From Devosia sediminis (GTDB lineage Bacteria; Pseudomonadota; Alphaproteobacteria; Rhizobiales; Devosiaceae): a stretch of DNA of 64,000 nucleotides. This document shows, in pieces, positions 37,288-45,807 of the stretch. Made by a program: the position numbers and the translations under genes. The notes under the pieces were generated by a model. It made no database searches. It worked only from the letters and a program-made list of their open reading frames with translations, and was not told the DNA's origin. Within the stretch, counting starts at the first letter, position 1. Every line of letters starts with the position of its first letter. Location: NCBI RefSeq assembly GCF_016411825.1, contig NZ_JAEKMH010000002.1:62001-126000 (forward strand), given 5' to 3'.

Positions 37288-38496
37288 ATGTCCAAGAAGA
37301 ACAATCCCCTCCGTGACCCCAGCAAGTTGTCGGCGGCGACGCAGATGGTGCATGGCGGCGGCATGCGCACGGCCTTCAACGAGACCAGCGAGGCCATCTT
37401 CCTCAATTCGGGCTATTCCTACCCAAGCTCGGAACATGCGGAATTGCTGTTCCAGGGCAAGATTCCCGGCGGCCACAACTATTCGCGCTTTGCCAACCCG
37501 ACGGTCGACATGTTCGTCGAGCGCATGGCGCTGCTTGAGGGCGCCGAGGCCGGTCGCGCCTTTGCCTCGGGCATGGCCGCTGTCACCAATGCCGTCATGA
37601 GCCAGGTGCGGGCAGGGGACCATATCGTCGCGGCGCAGGCGCTGTTCGGCGGCTGCCGCTATGTCGTCGAGGACTACGCGCCGCGCTTTGGCGTAGAATC
37701 GACCCTGGTCGACGGCCGAGATCCGGAAAATTTTGCCCGTGCGATGAAGCCCAATACCAAGCTGGTTTTCATCGAGACGCCGACCAATCCGACGCTGGAA
37801 TTGGTGGACATCAAGGCCGTGGCCGACATTGCCCATGCCCATGGCGCAAAACTCATCGTCGACAACGTGTTCTCGACTGCGCTTTACCAGAAGCCGCTGG
37901 AAATGGGCGCCGACCTCGTCACCTATTCGGCCACCAAGCATATCGACGGGCAGGGCCGGGTGCTGGGCGGCATCGTCCTCGGCTCCAAGGCACTGATCGA
38001 GGCGGATGTGCACACGTTCTTGCGCCAGACCGGCGCCACGCTCAGCGCCTTCAATGCCTGGGTGCTGCTCAAGGGCCTCGAAACCTATGGGCTGCGCGTC
38101 GAGCGCATGACCGACAGCGCCGAAAAAGTTGCCGCAGCCCTCTCCGGCCATCCCAAGGTTGAGAGGGTGATCTATCCGCATGATCCCAGCCATCCGCAAT
38201 ATGAGCTGGCCAAGCGACAGATGACGCGCGGCTCGACGCTCCTGGCCATCGACGTCAAGGGCGGGCAAGACGGCGCTTTCGCGCTCTCCGACAACCTCGC
38301 GGTGATCCTCATTTCCAACAATCTCGGCGACGCCAAATCGCTGATCACCCATCCGCGGACCACGACCCATGCGCGCCTGACCGAAGAGGTGCGATTGGAA
38401 ACCGGGGTCACCCCGGGCCTCCTGCGCCTGTCGGTGGGACTGGAAGACCCTGATGATCTGATTGCCGACCTGATGTATGGGCTGGACCAGGTCTAG
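37288..38496 (+). CDS. metZ: O-succinylhomoserine sulfhydrylase
   Basis: PLP-dependent cytoplasmic enzyme of 402 residues that makes homocysteine from O-succinylhomoserine and sulfide in methionine synthesis. The Cys/Met-metabolism PLP family is clear: SRFANPTVDMFVERMALLEG, and the PLP lysine in TYSATKHIDGQGRVLGG near residue 217. The C-terminal LRLSVGLEDPDDLIADL is typical. It is controlled by the SAM-II riboswitch just upstream, which supports a methionine role. GAAGG precedes the ATG. Confidence 0.93.
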   Translation: MSKKNNPLRDPSKLSAATQMVHGGGMRTAFNETSEAIFLNSGYSYPSSEHAELLFQGKIPGGHNYSRFANPTVDMFVERMALLEGAEAGRAFASGMAAVTNAVMSQVRAGDHIVAAQALFGGCRYVVEDYAPRFGVESTLVDGRDPENFARAMKPNTKLVFIETPTNPTLELVDIKAVADIAHAHGAKLIVDNVFSTALYQKPLEMGADLVTYSATKHIDGQGRVLGGIVLGSKALIEADVHTFLRQTGATLSAFNAWVLLKGLETYGLRVERMTDSAEKVAAALSGHPKVERVIYPHDPSHPQYELAKRQMTRGSTLLAIDVKGGQDGAFALSDNLAVILISNNLGDAKSLITHPRTTTHARLTEEVRLETGVTPGLLRLSVGLEDPDDLIADLMYGLDQV

Positions 38497-38522
38497 CCAT
38501 GGTGACCCGCGGCGTGTGTGAA

Positions 38523-38633
38523 ACACCCCCACCCTTGATCCCTCCCCACAAGGGGGAGGGAGACGATGAACACGGGTATCGTCCCCTGCGCCTCCCTCCC
38601 CTCGATGGGGAGGGAATGAGGGTGGGGTGGGGC
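38523..38633. repeat. Dispersed palindromic element overlapping a gene start
   Basis: CCCCCACCCTTGATCCCTCC at the left and GAGGGTGGGGTGGGG at the right enclose the hairpins CCCTCCCCACAAGGGGGAGGG and CCTCCCTCCCCTCGATGGGG. Same family as 48652-48757 and 49810-49970. The start codon of the next gene (38616) lies within it. Confidence 0.7.
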
Positions 38634-39437
38634 CGCGCGCTCGGCGCAATCGCGCTGGCTCTTTTCGCTACCCCCGCCTTTGCCCAGCCGCTACCCTATC
38701 ATGCCGACCCCGATGCGCGGGAAATGCTCCCCAGCCTCACGCCCATCCCGGCCATTCGCTTCCTGACCACGGCCGATTTCCCGCCTTTCAATTTCCGGGA
38801 TACAGGTGGCGAACTGGTCGGCTTCAATATCGATCTCGCCAAGCGCATCTGCGCCGAGGTCAATGTCGCCTGCACCATCCAGGCCTGGCCCTGGGACCAG
38901 GCGGCCAATGCCCTTAGTGACAGCCAGGGCGATGCGCTGATCGCCGGGCTTGCCATGACCGAAGAGAACGGCGCCCTGTTCGACTTTTCCTCGACCTACC
39001 TCGCCTTGCCGGGGCGGTTCGTCACCCAGGCGGGTGACGTGGAAGGCTTCGACCCTGCGGCATTGGCGGACCAGCGCATCGGCGTGCGGACCGGCAGCGC
39101 CCACGAGGCGTTTCTCGAGCGCTACCTGCCCGAGCTCGAACGGGTCGGCTTCGACAGCGAGATATCGGGCATGGAGGCGGTCAAGTCGGGCTCCATCCAC
39201 GCCTGGTTCGGCGATGCTTTGCGGGCCTCGTTCTGGCTCAATGAAAACCTTGGTTGCTGCGGCTTTGCCGGTGGGGCCTATTTCCGGCCAAGCCTTTTTG
39301 GCGAAGGCATGACCATCGCCGTGCCAGCCGGCCACGATCCGGTGCGCCATGCCATTGACTGGGCGCTGGTGCGATTGAAGGAAAACGGCGCTCTCGACGA
39401 ACTCTACCTGCGCTGGTTCCCCGTCGGCTTTTACTGA
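38616..39437 (+). CDS. Substrate-binding protein, ABC transporter family 3 (amino-acid type)
   Basis: Periplasmic protein of about 273 residues. A signal peptide (GRALGAIALALFATPAFAQ) is followed by the family 3 core: IRFLTTADFPPFNFRD, LVGFNIDLAKRICAEV, and GVRTGSAHEAFLERYLPE. No permease or ATPase gene is adjacent, so it may serve a transporter elsewhere. The ATG at 38616 and its GGGGAGGGA ribosome site both lie inside a dispersed repeat. A GTG at 38622 is an alternative start. Confidence 0.87.
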   Translation: MRVGWGRALGAIALALFATPAFAQPLPYHADPDAREMLPSLTPIPAIRFLTTADFPPFNFRDTGGELVGFNIDLAKRICAEVNVACTIQAWPWDQAANALSDSQGDALIAGLAMTEENGALFDFSSTYLALPGRFVTQAGDVEGFDPAALADQRIGVRTGSAHEAFLERYLPELERVGFDSEISGMEAVKSGSIHAWFGDALRASFWLNENLGCCGFAGGAYFRPSLFGEGMTIAVPAGHDPVRHAIDWALVRLKENGALDELYLRWFPVGFY

Positions 39438-39447
39438 GGGACTAGTC

Positions 39448-39915
39448 ATGCGCATCCGGGATATCGGCATCGGTCTTGCAAGCTATGTCGTCGCCGTCTG
39501 CGTGTCGGCCATATCTGTGCTCGTGCTGTTCGCCTTGTCCGATGCCGTCACCAGCCAGGCCGGCCGCATGTCGGGTCTCCCCGCCATCGATGGTCCGCTG
39601 ATCTGGGTCGCCATCTATCTCGTGGGTGCGGTCGGGCTGGTGCCGTTTCTTCTCGCCATTGCCGTGCTGCACCGCATCGGCAAGACCGGTTGGCTGGCCC
39701 ATACCGTTGCCGGCATCGTCGTCAGTCTCGTAGCGCAGGTGCTGGTCTGGTTCGGCGGCCTTCCCAGCCTTTCCGACCTCATCGCCTCCTCGCCCATCAC
39801 GCTGGGCGGCGCCGTTGCCGGCTTCACCTATTGGGCGACCAAAGTGCTGCTCGGCCGCTTCGTCAGGCCGTCTGCAGGCGGTGCCGCTCCGCTGCGATCC
39901 GACCAGCCTCGGTGA
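39448..39915 (+). CDS. Small four-helix inner-membrane protein, unknown function
   Basis: Not assigned to a named family. The product has 155 residues and four hydrophobic segments (ASYVVAVCVSAISVLVLFAL, LIWVAIYLVGAVGLVPFLLAI, HTVAGIVVSLVAQVLVWF and a weaker one near TLGGAVAGFTYWA). It follows the binding-protein gene by 10 bp with a GAGGG site, so it may be co-transcribed. Its last 53 bp overlap the 3' end of the convergent DUF2161 gene. Confidence 0.75.
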   Translation: MRIRDIGIGLASYVVAVCVSAISVLVLFALSDAVTSQAGRMSGLPAIDGPLIWVAIYLVGAVGLVPFLLAIAVLHRIGKTGWLAHTVAGIVVSLVAQVLVWFGGLPSLSDLIASSPITLGGAVAGFTYWATKVLLGRFVRPSAGGAAPLRSDQPR

Positions 39916-40519
39916 GCTGATAGACCCCGGGGCGGACCCGCTCGAACCAGCCATAGACATTGCCCAGCAGGATCTTGCCCGCGTCGGGAGCCGCCGACCG
40001 CATGTCGCGCGGCCGCAGGGGGCCATCGAGCAGGGCTTGGGCGCAGATCAGCGCCTGCTGGCGATAGGCAGTCATGATCGGAATGCGGGTACTGCCGCCA
40101 AGCGCCGGGTCACCCTGCCGCCGTTGATGTTCGCGCACAAGGCGAGAGCGCCGCTTGGGATTGGTGCGCGGCATCGGCGAAACGGAACTGACGATGACGC
40201 TGACCACGCCCGTGTCGGTGACGCCAAGCATGCCGATGCCGAGCCGCCGGCAGAGCTGGCGATAGCGCTTGTCGGCCTCCCGGCCCCGGCCAGTGGCTGA
40301 AATGCGTGCGGCGATCCACACTTCATCGGCCACGGTTGCGCGGTCGACAGCCTGGAGGATCAGCTCGAGATTGAAGCTGAGCTTGAGTTCGCAGACGACG
40401 ATGACTGGCGGATCGGTCCGGCTGATGCCGACGAGGTCGCAACCGCCGATCTCGCCCTTGACCTCATAGCCGGCCGCTTCGAGGAAGGCTTTGACGGGCA
40501 GGTAGAGGGCGGTCTCCAT
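39863..40519 (-). CDS. DUF2161 family PD-(D/E)XK-type nuclease-like protein
   Basis: Predicted cytoplasmic protein of 218 residues. The nuclease-like core is visible: GGCDLVGISRTDPPVIVVCELKLSF, with the D...ExK arrangement near residues 27-46. A C-terminal winged-helix-like region (ILLGNVYGWFERVRPGVYQLTEAG) follows. Known only as a conserved alphaproteobacterial family with a putative phosphodiesterase fold. It overlaps the convergent membrane-protein gene by 53 bp and is 13 bp from the TerB-like gene upstream. Confidence 0.82.
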   Translation of the reverse strand: METALYLPVKAFLEAAGYEVKGEIGGCDLVGISRTDPPVIVVCELKLSFNLELILQAVDRATVADEVWIAARISATGRGREADKRYRQLCRRLGIGMLGVTDTGVVSVIVSSVSPMPRTNPKRRSRLVREHQRRQGDPALGGSTRIPIMTAYRQQALICAQALLDGPLRPRDMRSAAPDAGKILLGNVYGWFERVRPGVYQLTEAGRIAAERHRLQTA

Positions 40520-40532
40520 GCCGGACGCGGGC

Positions 40533-40943
40533 TCAGGCGGGCAGGCGGCGGTGCCGGGCGCGGGCGGCGACTTCGATGGCCGCGGTGGTCAGGCGATCAA
40601 GGCTGAGATGGTCGCGCAGCATTTCGAGGAAGCGCAGTTCTTCCTGTTCCAGATGCAGGTCCACCGCCGTTACTTCGACGGCCAGCGCGTAGGCCGTGTC
40701 CTGTAGCTTGGGCGGCAGCGCGGCCACGGCTTCGCCCACCACGCGGTCGAGGCCGTCGGGGCCGTTGAGCAGGTCGGCGCAGGCATTGGCGACCTCCTCG
40801 AGGCGCGACCTGTCGAAGCTCTCGAAAACCGGCAGGCGGTCGATCAGGGCTGTGATGCGCTTGAGCTCCTTTTCGCTCATGGCGCTGTCCGAGGAAGCAG
40901 CCACGATCATCAGGTGGATAAGGGCATCTTGCGCACTGGTCAT
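40533..40943 (-). CDS. TerB-like tellurite resistance family protein
   Basis: Small all-helical cytoplasmic protein of 136 residues. The TerB-like pattern is seen in LIHLMIVAASSDSAMSEKELKRITALID, then a second helical half with YALAVEVTAVDLHLEQEELRFLEMLRDHLSL, where acidic residues could bind metal. The ATG at 40943 is chosen because the frame further upstream is basic and non-homologous in character. It is probably co-transcribed with the DUF2161 gene. Actual tellurite resistance is not implied. Confidence 0.82.
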   Translation of the reverse strand: MTSAQDALIHLMIVAASSDSAMSEKELKRITALIDRLPVFESFDRSRLEEVANACADLLNGPDGLDRVVGEAVAALPPKLQDTAYALAVEVTAVDLHLEQEELRFLEMLRDHLSLDRLTTAAIEVAARARHRRLPA

Positions 40944-41088
40944 CTTGGCATTCCAAAGTTGCAACAGAGCCAAAGAACTAGGCGCTCCCACCGCCGTGCG
41001 CAACCACCTGCGACATTGACGTTCGCCCGGTTCCGGTGCAATGACCGGGCTCCGTCTTTTCCCGTCGATCCCGAAAGGCCGCTGCCCC

Positions 41089-42744
41089 GTGTCGCCTGCC
41101 GCTTTGCCCGAACTTGACCCCGATTTCTTCGCGCCCGCCCAGACGGCGCGCGCCTGGCCCTTCGAAGAAGCGCGCAAGCTGGTCAAACGCCTGGAAAAGT
41201 CGGGCAAGGGCGAGGCCCTGTTCGAGACCGGCTATGGTCCCTCGGGCCTGCCGCATATCGGCACCTTCGGCGAAGTCGCGCGCACCACCATGGTGCGCAC
41301 GGCCTTCCGCCTGCTCACGCGCGACCAGATCCCGACGCGCCTTTTGTGCTTCTCGGACGACATGGACGGGATGCGCAAGATCCCCGACACCGTCCCCTCC
41401 AAGGAGGCGATGGAGCCGCATCTGCAAAAGCCGCTGACTTCGGTCCCCGATCCCTGGACCAACGAATATGCGAGCTTCGGCGAGCATAACAACGCCATGC
41501 TGCGCCGCTTCCTCGACACTTTTGGCTTCGACTACGAGTTCGCCAGCGCCACCGACTATTACAAGACCGGCCAGTTCGACACCGTGCTGCGCCTGGCCGC
41601 CGAGCGCTACCAGGCGATCATGGACGTGATGCTGCCCACCCTCGGGCCCGAGCGGCAGGCAACTTATTCGCCCTTCCTGCCGATCTCTCCGATTTCCGGC
41701 CGCGTGCTCTATGTGCCGATGAAGGAAGTCAATGCCAAGGACGGCACGGTGACCTTCGAGGACGAGGATGGCCACGACACCACCGTGCCGGTCACCGGCG
41801 GCCATGTGAAGCTGCAGTGGAAGCCCGACTTCGGCATGCGCTGGGCCGCGCTCGGCGTCGATTTCGAGATGTTCGGCAAGGACCACCAGACCAACCAGCA
41901 CCTCTACGACAAGATCTGCGCGATCCTCGGCGGCACCCCGCCCGAGCACTATGTCTATGAACTGTTCCTCGACGCCGAAGGCCAAAAAATTTCGAAGTCG
42001 AAGGGCAATGGCCTGACCATCGACGAATGGCTGACCTATGCGCCGACCGAGAGCCTCGGGCTCTACATGTTCCAGAAGCCGCGCGTCGCCAAGCGCCTGC
42101 ATTTCGACGTCATCCCGCGCGCCGTGGACGAGTATTTCTCCTTTGTCGCCGCATACGAACGCCAGGACGCAGCGCAGCGCCTCGAAAACCCGGCCTTCCA
42201 TGTCCACTACGGCAATGTGCCCCAGGTCGACATGCCGGTGACGTTCGGCCTGCTCCTCAACCTGGCCACGGCCTCCAATCCGGAAACGCCGGAAGTCATG
42301 TGGGGCTATATCTCGGCCTATGCGCCGGGCGTTTCGGCCAAGACCCATCCGCATCTCGATGCGCTGGTCGGCTATGCCATGCGCTACTTCCGCGATTTCG
42401 TGCAGAAGAACTATCGCGCCCCCGACGAGGTCGAACGCGCCGCGCTCGAAGCCCTGTCGGAGACGTTCGGCAAGCTGCCGGCCGAGGCCAGCAACGAGGA
42501 CATCCAGAATGCTGCCCTTGATGTCGCGCGCGGCATCGAGCGCTATCAGGATCACTCCAAGCAGGGACCGAATGGCGGTCCTGGTGTCTCGGGCGACTTC
42601 TTCCAGATGCTCTACCAGGTGTTGATTGGCCAGGAGCGCGGCCCGCGTTTTGGTTCCTTCGCCGCGCTCTATGGCGTGGAAAACACCCGCCGGCTGATCG
42701 CAAGGGCGCTGGCCGGCGAGCTTCAGGCGTCGGCGCAGCGCTGA
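41089..42744 (+). CDS. lysK: Lysyl-tRNA synthetase, class I
   Basis: Charges tRNA-Lys. The protein is about 551 residues and belongs to the class I (archaeal-type) enzyme found in alphaproteobacteria and some other bacteria, not the usual class II LysS. HIGH-type motif [10 protein letters not shown] is near residue 56, and the KMSKS-type motif KISKSKGNG near residue 301. The GTG at 41089 is preferred because GAAAGG lies upstream; an ATG at 41041 would add 16 residues. Free-standing gene. Confidence 0.93.
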   Translation: MSPAALPELDPDFFAPAQTARAWPFEEARKLVKRLEKSGKGEALFETGYGPSGLPHIGTFGEVARTTMVRTAFRLLTRDQIPTRLLCFSDDMDGMRKIPDTVPSKEAMEPHLQKPLTSVPDPWTNEYASFGEHNNAMLRRFLDTFGFDYEFASATDYYKTGQFDTVLRLAAERYQAIMDVMLPTLGPERQATYSPFLPISPISGRVLYVPMKEVNAKDGTVTFEDEDGHDTTVPVTGGHVKLQWKPDFGMRWAALGVDFEMFGKDHQTNQHLYDKICAILGGTPPEHYVYELFLDAEGQKISKSKGNGLTIDEWLTYAPTESLGLYMFQKPRVAKRLHFDVIPRAVDEYFSFVAAYERQDAAQRLENPAFHVHYGNVPQVDMPVTFGLLLNLATASNPETPEVMWGYISAYAPGVSAKTHPHLDALVGYAMRYFRDFVQKNYRAPDEVERAALEALSETFGKLPAEASNEDIQNAALDVARGIERYQDHSKQGPNGGPGVSGDFFQMLYQVLIGQERGPRFGSFAALYGVENTRRLIARALAGELQASAQR

Positions 42745-42750
42745 TCTGGT

Positions 42751-43647
42751 TCAGCAGCTGGTCATCGGCTGCTCGACCCATTGCGCGGCCAGGCTCAACA
42801 CATCGTCCAGCCGGGACTTGCCGGCCGGCGTCAGCATGCCGTGGTCGAGGCCCGGAAATTCCCAATAGGTGAGGCCGCAGGCGCCGGCCTTGGCATAGGC
42901 ATCGAGGGTGGGGCGCGATGCCGCCGGCGGGCTGGACGTGTCGAGCCCGCCCTGGATGAGCAGGAACGGCGCTGTGCTGATGAGCATGGCGTCGAGGGCA
43001 CGCTGATCAAGGATGTCGGCCCAGAATCGGTGCGACGAGCCGGCGAAGATGGCGCTGCCCTCGGGATCTGCCCTCGCGGCGTCGAACCCGGCGGATACTG
43101 CAACCTGGCCCTCCGGCGGCAGGGTCATGAGGATGATCTCCTCGAGGGTCATGCCGGTGGCCGATGACAGGATGATCGTGGCGTAAGGCTCCTCGGTGGC
43201 GGCGAGCTGCGCCACAGCCAGGCCACCCTCGGAGCCGCCGAACAGCACCAGCTTTGGTCCTGCCAGCTCCTCGTCCTGCCGCACATGGGCGAGCACCGTC
43301 CGGTAGTCCTCCACCCGCTGCGTCAGCGTATAGGTCTCGTGGAAGGCAGCCGGGCAGTCGGCAAAGCCGTCGACGATGCCGGCCTCGGGCGTCACGCCGG
43401 ATTTCTCCACAGTCACCGCCGCATAACCAGCAAAGGCGTCGCGCACCGCAGCCAGCGAAGCATTGTCGGCCGCTGCCGCACATCCCGAGCCCTGGGCAAT
43501 GAGAATGAGGCCCTCGACCGGACCGTCCGGGCGATCAAAGTGATAGTGGATAGGGCTGCCATCGCCGCGCAGCAGCGTTTCGGCCATGGCCGTAGTCGCC
43601 GTGATGAAGGCAAGCGTCATCGCGACGGCGCCGGTGAGGAACCGCAT
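42751..43647 (-). CDS. Secreted alpha/beta hydrolase
   Basis: Exported hydrolase of 298 residues. The signal peptide is FLTGAVAMTLAFITATTAMA, cleaved before ETLLRGDG. The nucleophile elbow LFGGSEGGLAVAQL (GxSxG) is near residue 135, and the histidine is probably in FPGLDHGMLTP. AAGGAG precedes the ATG at 43647. The substrate is unknown; it could be an esterase or peptidase of the prolyl oligopeptidase-like group. Confidence 0.85.
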   Translation of the reverse strand: MRFLTGAVAMTLAFITATTAMAETLLRGDGSPIHYHFDRPDGPVEGLILIAQGSGCAAAADNASLAAVRDAFAGYAAVTVEKSGVTPEAGIVDGFADCPAAFHETYTLTQRVEDYRTVLAHVRQDEELAGPKLVLFGGSEGGLAVAQLAATEEPYATIILSSATGMTLEEIILMTLPPEGQVAVSAGFDAARADPEGSAIFAGSSHRFWADILDQRALDAMLISTAPFLLIQGGLDTSSPPAASRPTLDAYAKAGACGLTYWEFPGLDHGMLTPAGKSRLDDVLSLAAQWVEQPMTSC

Positions 43648-43672
43648 GTCATGTCTCCTTGGGTGAAAAAGC

Positions 43673-43894
43673 CTAGACCGCCGCTGGCGGATCATCCTCG
43701 AAGACGAGGACGTCCCCGGGCTGGCAGTCGAGATAGCGGCAGATGGCTTCGAGCGTATCGAAGCGGATGCCCTTGACCTTGCCTTGTTTGAGAAGGCTGA
43801 GATTGGCCTCGGTGATGCCGATATATTCGGCGAGGTCCTTGGACTTCACATTGCGCTGCGCCAGGACGACGCCGAGATTGACCCTGATCGCCAT
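43673..43894 (-). CDS. XRE family (Cro/CI-type) helix-turn-helix regulator
   Basis: Short DNA-binding protein of 73 residues, essentially one HTH domain (VVLAQRNVKSKDLAEYIGITEANLSLLKQGK, then FDTLEAICRYLDCQPGDVL). This is the YozG-type regulator normally paired with a DUF2975 membrane protein, and here its ATG overlaps the stop of that gene (ATGA). An AT-rich palindrome upstream of the pair is the probable autoregulatory site. Confidence 0.88.
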   Translation of the reverse strand: MAIRVNLGVVLAQRNVKSKDLAEYIGITEANLSLLKQGKVKGIRFDTLEAICRYLDCQPGDVLVFEDDPPAAV

Positions 43895-44469
43895 CAGATG
43901 AACTGGCTGTTTTCTTCGGCCAAGGCCGCGGCTTTTTCCATGGCCCATGCGAGCGCGGCGACTGTGCCGGCAAACATGGCGAGCAGCAGCATGTCGCTGT
44001 CGATGCGCAGGACGAGCTGGCGGTGTCCGGGGGCGGCAGTCCAGGTGAGCACAAGGCCCATCGCCGTGTGCCCTAACAGTTGCGCCAGGGCCGCGAGCAT
44101 CCCGCCCAGAGCGAAGTCGCGGAGGCCTGCTATGCCCTCGACCGTGAAGGGGCGACCGGCGGCAAAGTTGGCCAGACATGTCCGCAGGCGGGCAAATCCC
44201 CAGGCCATAGGGAGGCAGATGACAAGAGCGACCACCGCGGCCGCGAGCCGCTGCCCCATGGCGATGTCGGGCAATAGTTCTGGTGGCAGGCCCACTGCCT
44301 GTCGCGCCTCGCCCGGATCGACAAGCAGCCAGTAAGTCACCGAGACGATGGGCAGCAGCGTGGCCAACGTAACTGATCCGATCGCAAGGCCGTTGAACAG
44401 CAACCCCATGCGCGGCGCGACATCCATCGCCTTCATCCCGCCGCCTTGCGCTTCTGAGCCAGTGACCAT
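43894..44469 (-). CDS. DUF2975 family membrane protein
   Basis: Inner-membrane protein of 191 residues with four hydrophobic segments (GLLFNGLAIGSVTLATLLPIV, LAAAVVALVICLPMAWGF, FALGGMLAALAQLLGHTAMGLVL, MLLLAMFAGTVAALAWAM). DUF2975 proteins occur with a small XRE regulator, as here. GGAGGG precedes the ATG. The pair may be a membrane-controlled regulatory switch; the signal is unknown. Confidence 0.85.
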   Translation of the reverse strand: MVTGSEAQGGGMKAMDVAPRMGLLFNGLAIGSVTLATLLPIVSVTYWLLVDPGEARQAVGLPPELLPDIAMGQRLAAAVVALVICLPMAWGFARLRTCLANFAAGRPFTVEGIAGLRDFALGGMLAALAQLLGHTAMGLVLTWTAAPGHRQLVLRIDSDMLLLAMFAGTVAALAWAMEKAAALAEENSQFI

Positions 44470-44528
44470 TTCAACCCTCCGATCTGCATCGGATTGATCA
44501 CACAGAAATTATCGTTCTGCAATAACAA

Positions 44529-44545
44529 TTATTGTAAAACAATAA
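44529..44545. promoter_or_regulatory. AT-rich palindrome upstream of the DUF2975/XRE pair
   Basis: TTATTGT and ACAATAA are perfect 7-bp arms around AAA. The segment 44505-44550 is strikingly AT-rich for this genome. It lies 60 bp upstream of the DUF2975 start and downstream of the GNAT stop, and is a candidate XRE operator. Confidence 0.5.
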
Positions 44546-44576
44546 TACGAGTTGCTCCGACTACGCTTGAGCCGCT

Positions 44577-45020
44577 TCACAGGGCCTTTTTGAAATAGAC
44601 GACCCGCCGGGTTTCCGCGAAGCCCAGCGCCGTGTGCATGCTGTGACTGGCGAGATTGTCGAGGGCTGCGTCCGAGGCGAATTCGGTGCATCCGCGCTGT
44701 CGGCCCCAGTCTTCGGCATGGGCCACCATGGCGCCGGCCACGCCCGTGCCACGCGCCTCCGGCCAAACGAAAATGCCCTCGAGAAACGCCACCGGCGAAG
44801 TCTTGCAGCCTTCGACATAGTCGTGCCGGAGGCTGGCCTCCAGAAAGCCGAGCGCCTTGTTCCCGTCGCTCCGCGCGACGAGGTTCAGCGTGTCGCCCGG
44901 ATCGGCCAGAACGCGCGCGATGTCCGCGGCATGCGCGCCATTGCCGCCATCGGGCCACAGCGCGGTGCGCATCGCAACCCAATCGGCGGCGTCGGATGCG
45001 ACGGCGGGCGCGATCCTCAC
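44577..45020 (-). CDS. GNAT N-acetyltransferase, aminoglycoside 6'-acetyltransferase-like
   Basis: Acetyl-CoA-dependent enzyme of 147 residues. Features of the AAC(6')-like GNAT branch are MRTALWPDGG near the N-terminus, AFLEGIFVWPEARGTGVAGAMV (acetyl-CoA loop) and HTALGFAETRRVVYFKK at the end. Whether it confers resistance cannot be told from the sequence. The GTG at 45020 overlaps the stop of the S24 repressor gene (GTGA), so the two are translationally coupled. Confidence 0.85.
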   Translation of the reverse strand: MRIAPAVASDAADWVAMRTALWPDGGNGAHAADIARVLADPGDTLNLVARSDGNKALGFLEASLRHDYVEGCKTSPVAFLEGIFVWPEARGTGVAGAMVAHAEDWGRQRGCTEFASDAALDNLASHSMHTALGFAETRRVVYFKKAL

Positions 45021-45673
45021 TGGCTGGCCCAGATGATGCGGGCCATCCACTCCACATCGACAATGTCGAGAATGCGCGGATCATAGGCCGGATTGATCGA
45101 ATGCAGCTCAATCTGCCGCGCCGTCTGGCGAAACAGGATCTTGGCCATCACCTCGCCCTCGCGGGTCTTGACGACGACGCGGTCGCCGCGCCGCACCTGC
45201 TCGGTGGGGGAGACGACGATGCGGTCGCCCTCGCGATAGAGCGGCTCCATGCTGTCGCCGGAGATTTCCAGCGCATAAATGCCATTGTCGTCGGGCGTCG
45301 GCAGCGCCACTTCATCCCAGCCATGGCCAACCGGAAAGCCGGCATGATCGAAAAAGCCGCCGCTGCCGGCCTGCGCCAGACCGAGGAGCGGGATGTTGCG
45401 CAGATCGCCCGCAGGCTCGGAAAATCCGCTGGGCATGGACAGAAAGGCGCCGGTGCCGGACAGGAAGCTGTCGAAATTCTCGCCTGTGGCCTCGAGTATC
45501 TTGGCAATGCTTTCCGTGGAGGGCCAGCGCTCGCGTCCATCGCGGCTGACGCGCTTGGAGACGTTGAAGGCAGTGGCGTCGAGCCCAGCGAGCTTGGCCA
45601 GAGCGGATACCGAGACCCCCTGGCGTCGCGCCAGCGAGTCGATGCCGTCCCAGATGGCCCGATGTGAAAGCAT
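45017..45673 (-). CDS. S24-family (LexA/CI-like) transcriptional regulator
   Basis: Predicted repressor of 218 residues. An N-terminal XRE-type HTH (VSVSALAKLAGLDATAFNVSKR) is followed by a LexA-type protease/dimerisation domain with the serine in EISGDSMEPLYREGDRI and the lysine in a VVVKTREGEVMAK segment. It could self-cleave like CI or LexA, or be non-cleavable. No phage genes are nearby. It is followed by the coupled GNAT gene. Sequence 45687-45713 upstream is AT-rich and may hold the operator. Confidence 0.88.
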   Translation of the reverse strand: MLSHRAIWDGIDSLARRQGVSVSALAKLAGLDATAFNVSKRVSRDGRERWPSTESIAKILEATGENFDSFLSGTGAFLSMPSGFSEPAGDLRNIPLLGLAQAGSGGFFDHAGFPVGHGWDEVALPTPDDNGIYALEISGDSMEPLYREGDRIVVSPTEQVRRGDRVVVKTREGEVMAKILFRQTARQIELHSINPAYDPRILDIVDVEWMARIIWASQ

Positions 45674-45807
45674 GGCAAGACCTGAAAGGAATTATGTCTT
45701 ATTGCGGAAAACAATCCTAAAATAGGCCTGCTGATCCCGCTTGTAAAGCGGGCAGTTCCGCATTACCCCGGCACCGATCCCCTCTGCCTTCCAAAAGGGT
45801 GCCGACC

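Noticed and set aside
45017..45673. Possible prophage suggested by the CI/LexA-like repressor
   Set aside because: No structural, replication or integrase genes flank it, and such free-standing S24 regulators are common in this order.
45736..45752. Small hairpin CCCGCT/AGCGGG between the S24 and DUF952 genes
   Set aside because: It is short, lacks a T-run and lies between divergent starts where a terminator is not expected.
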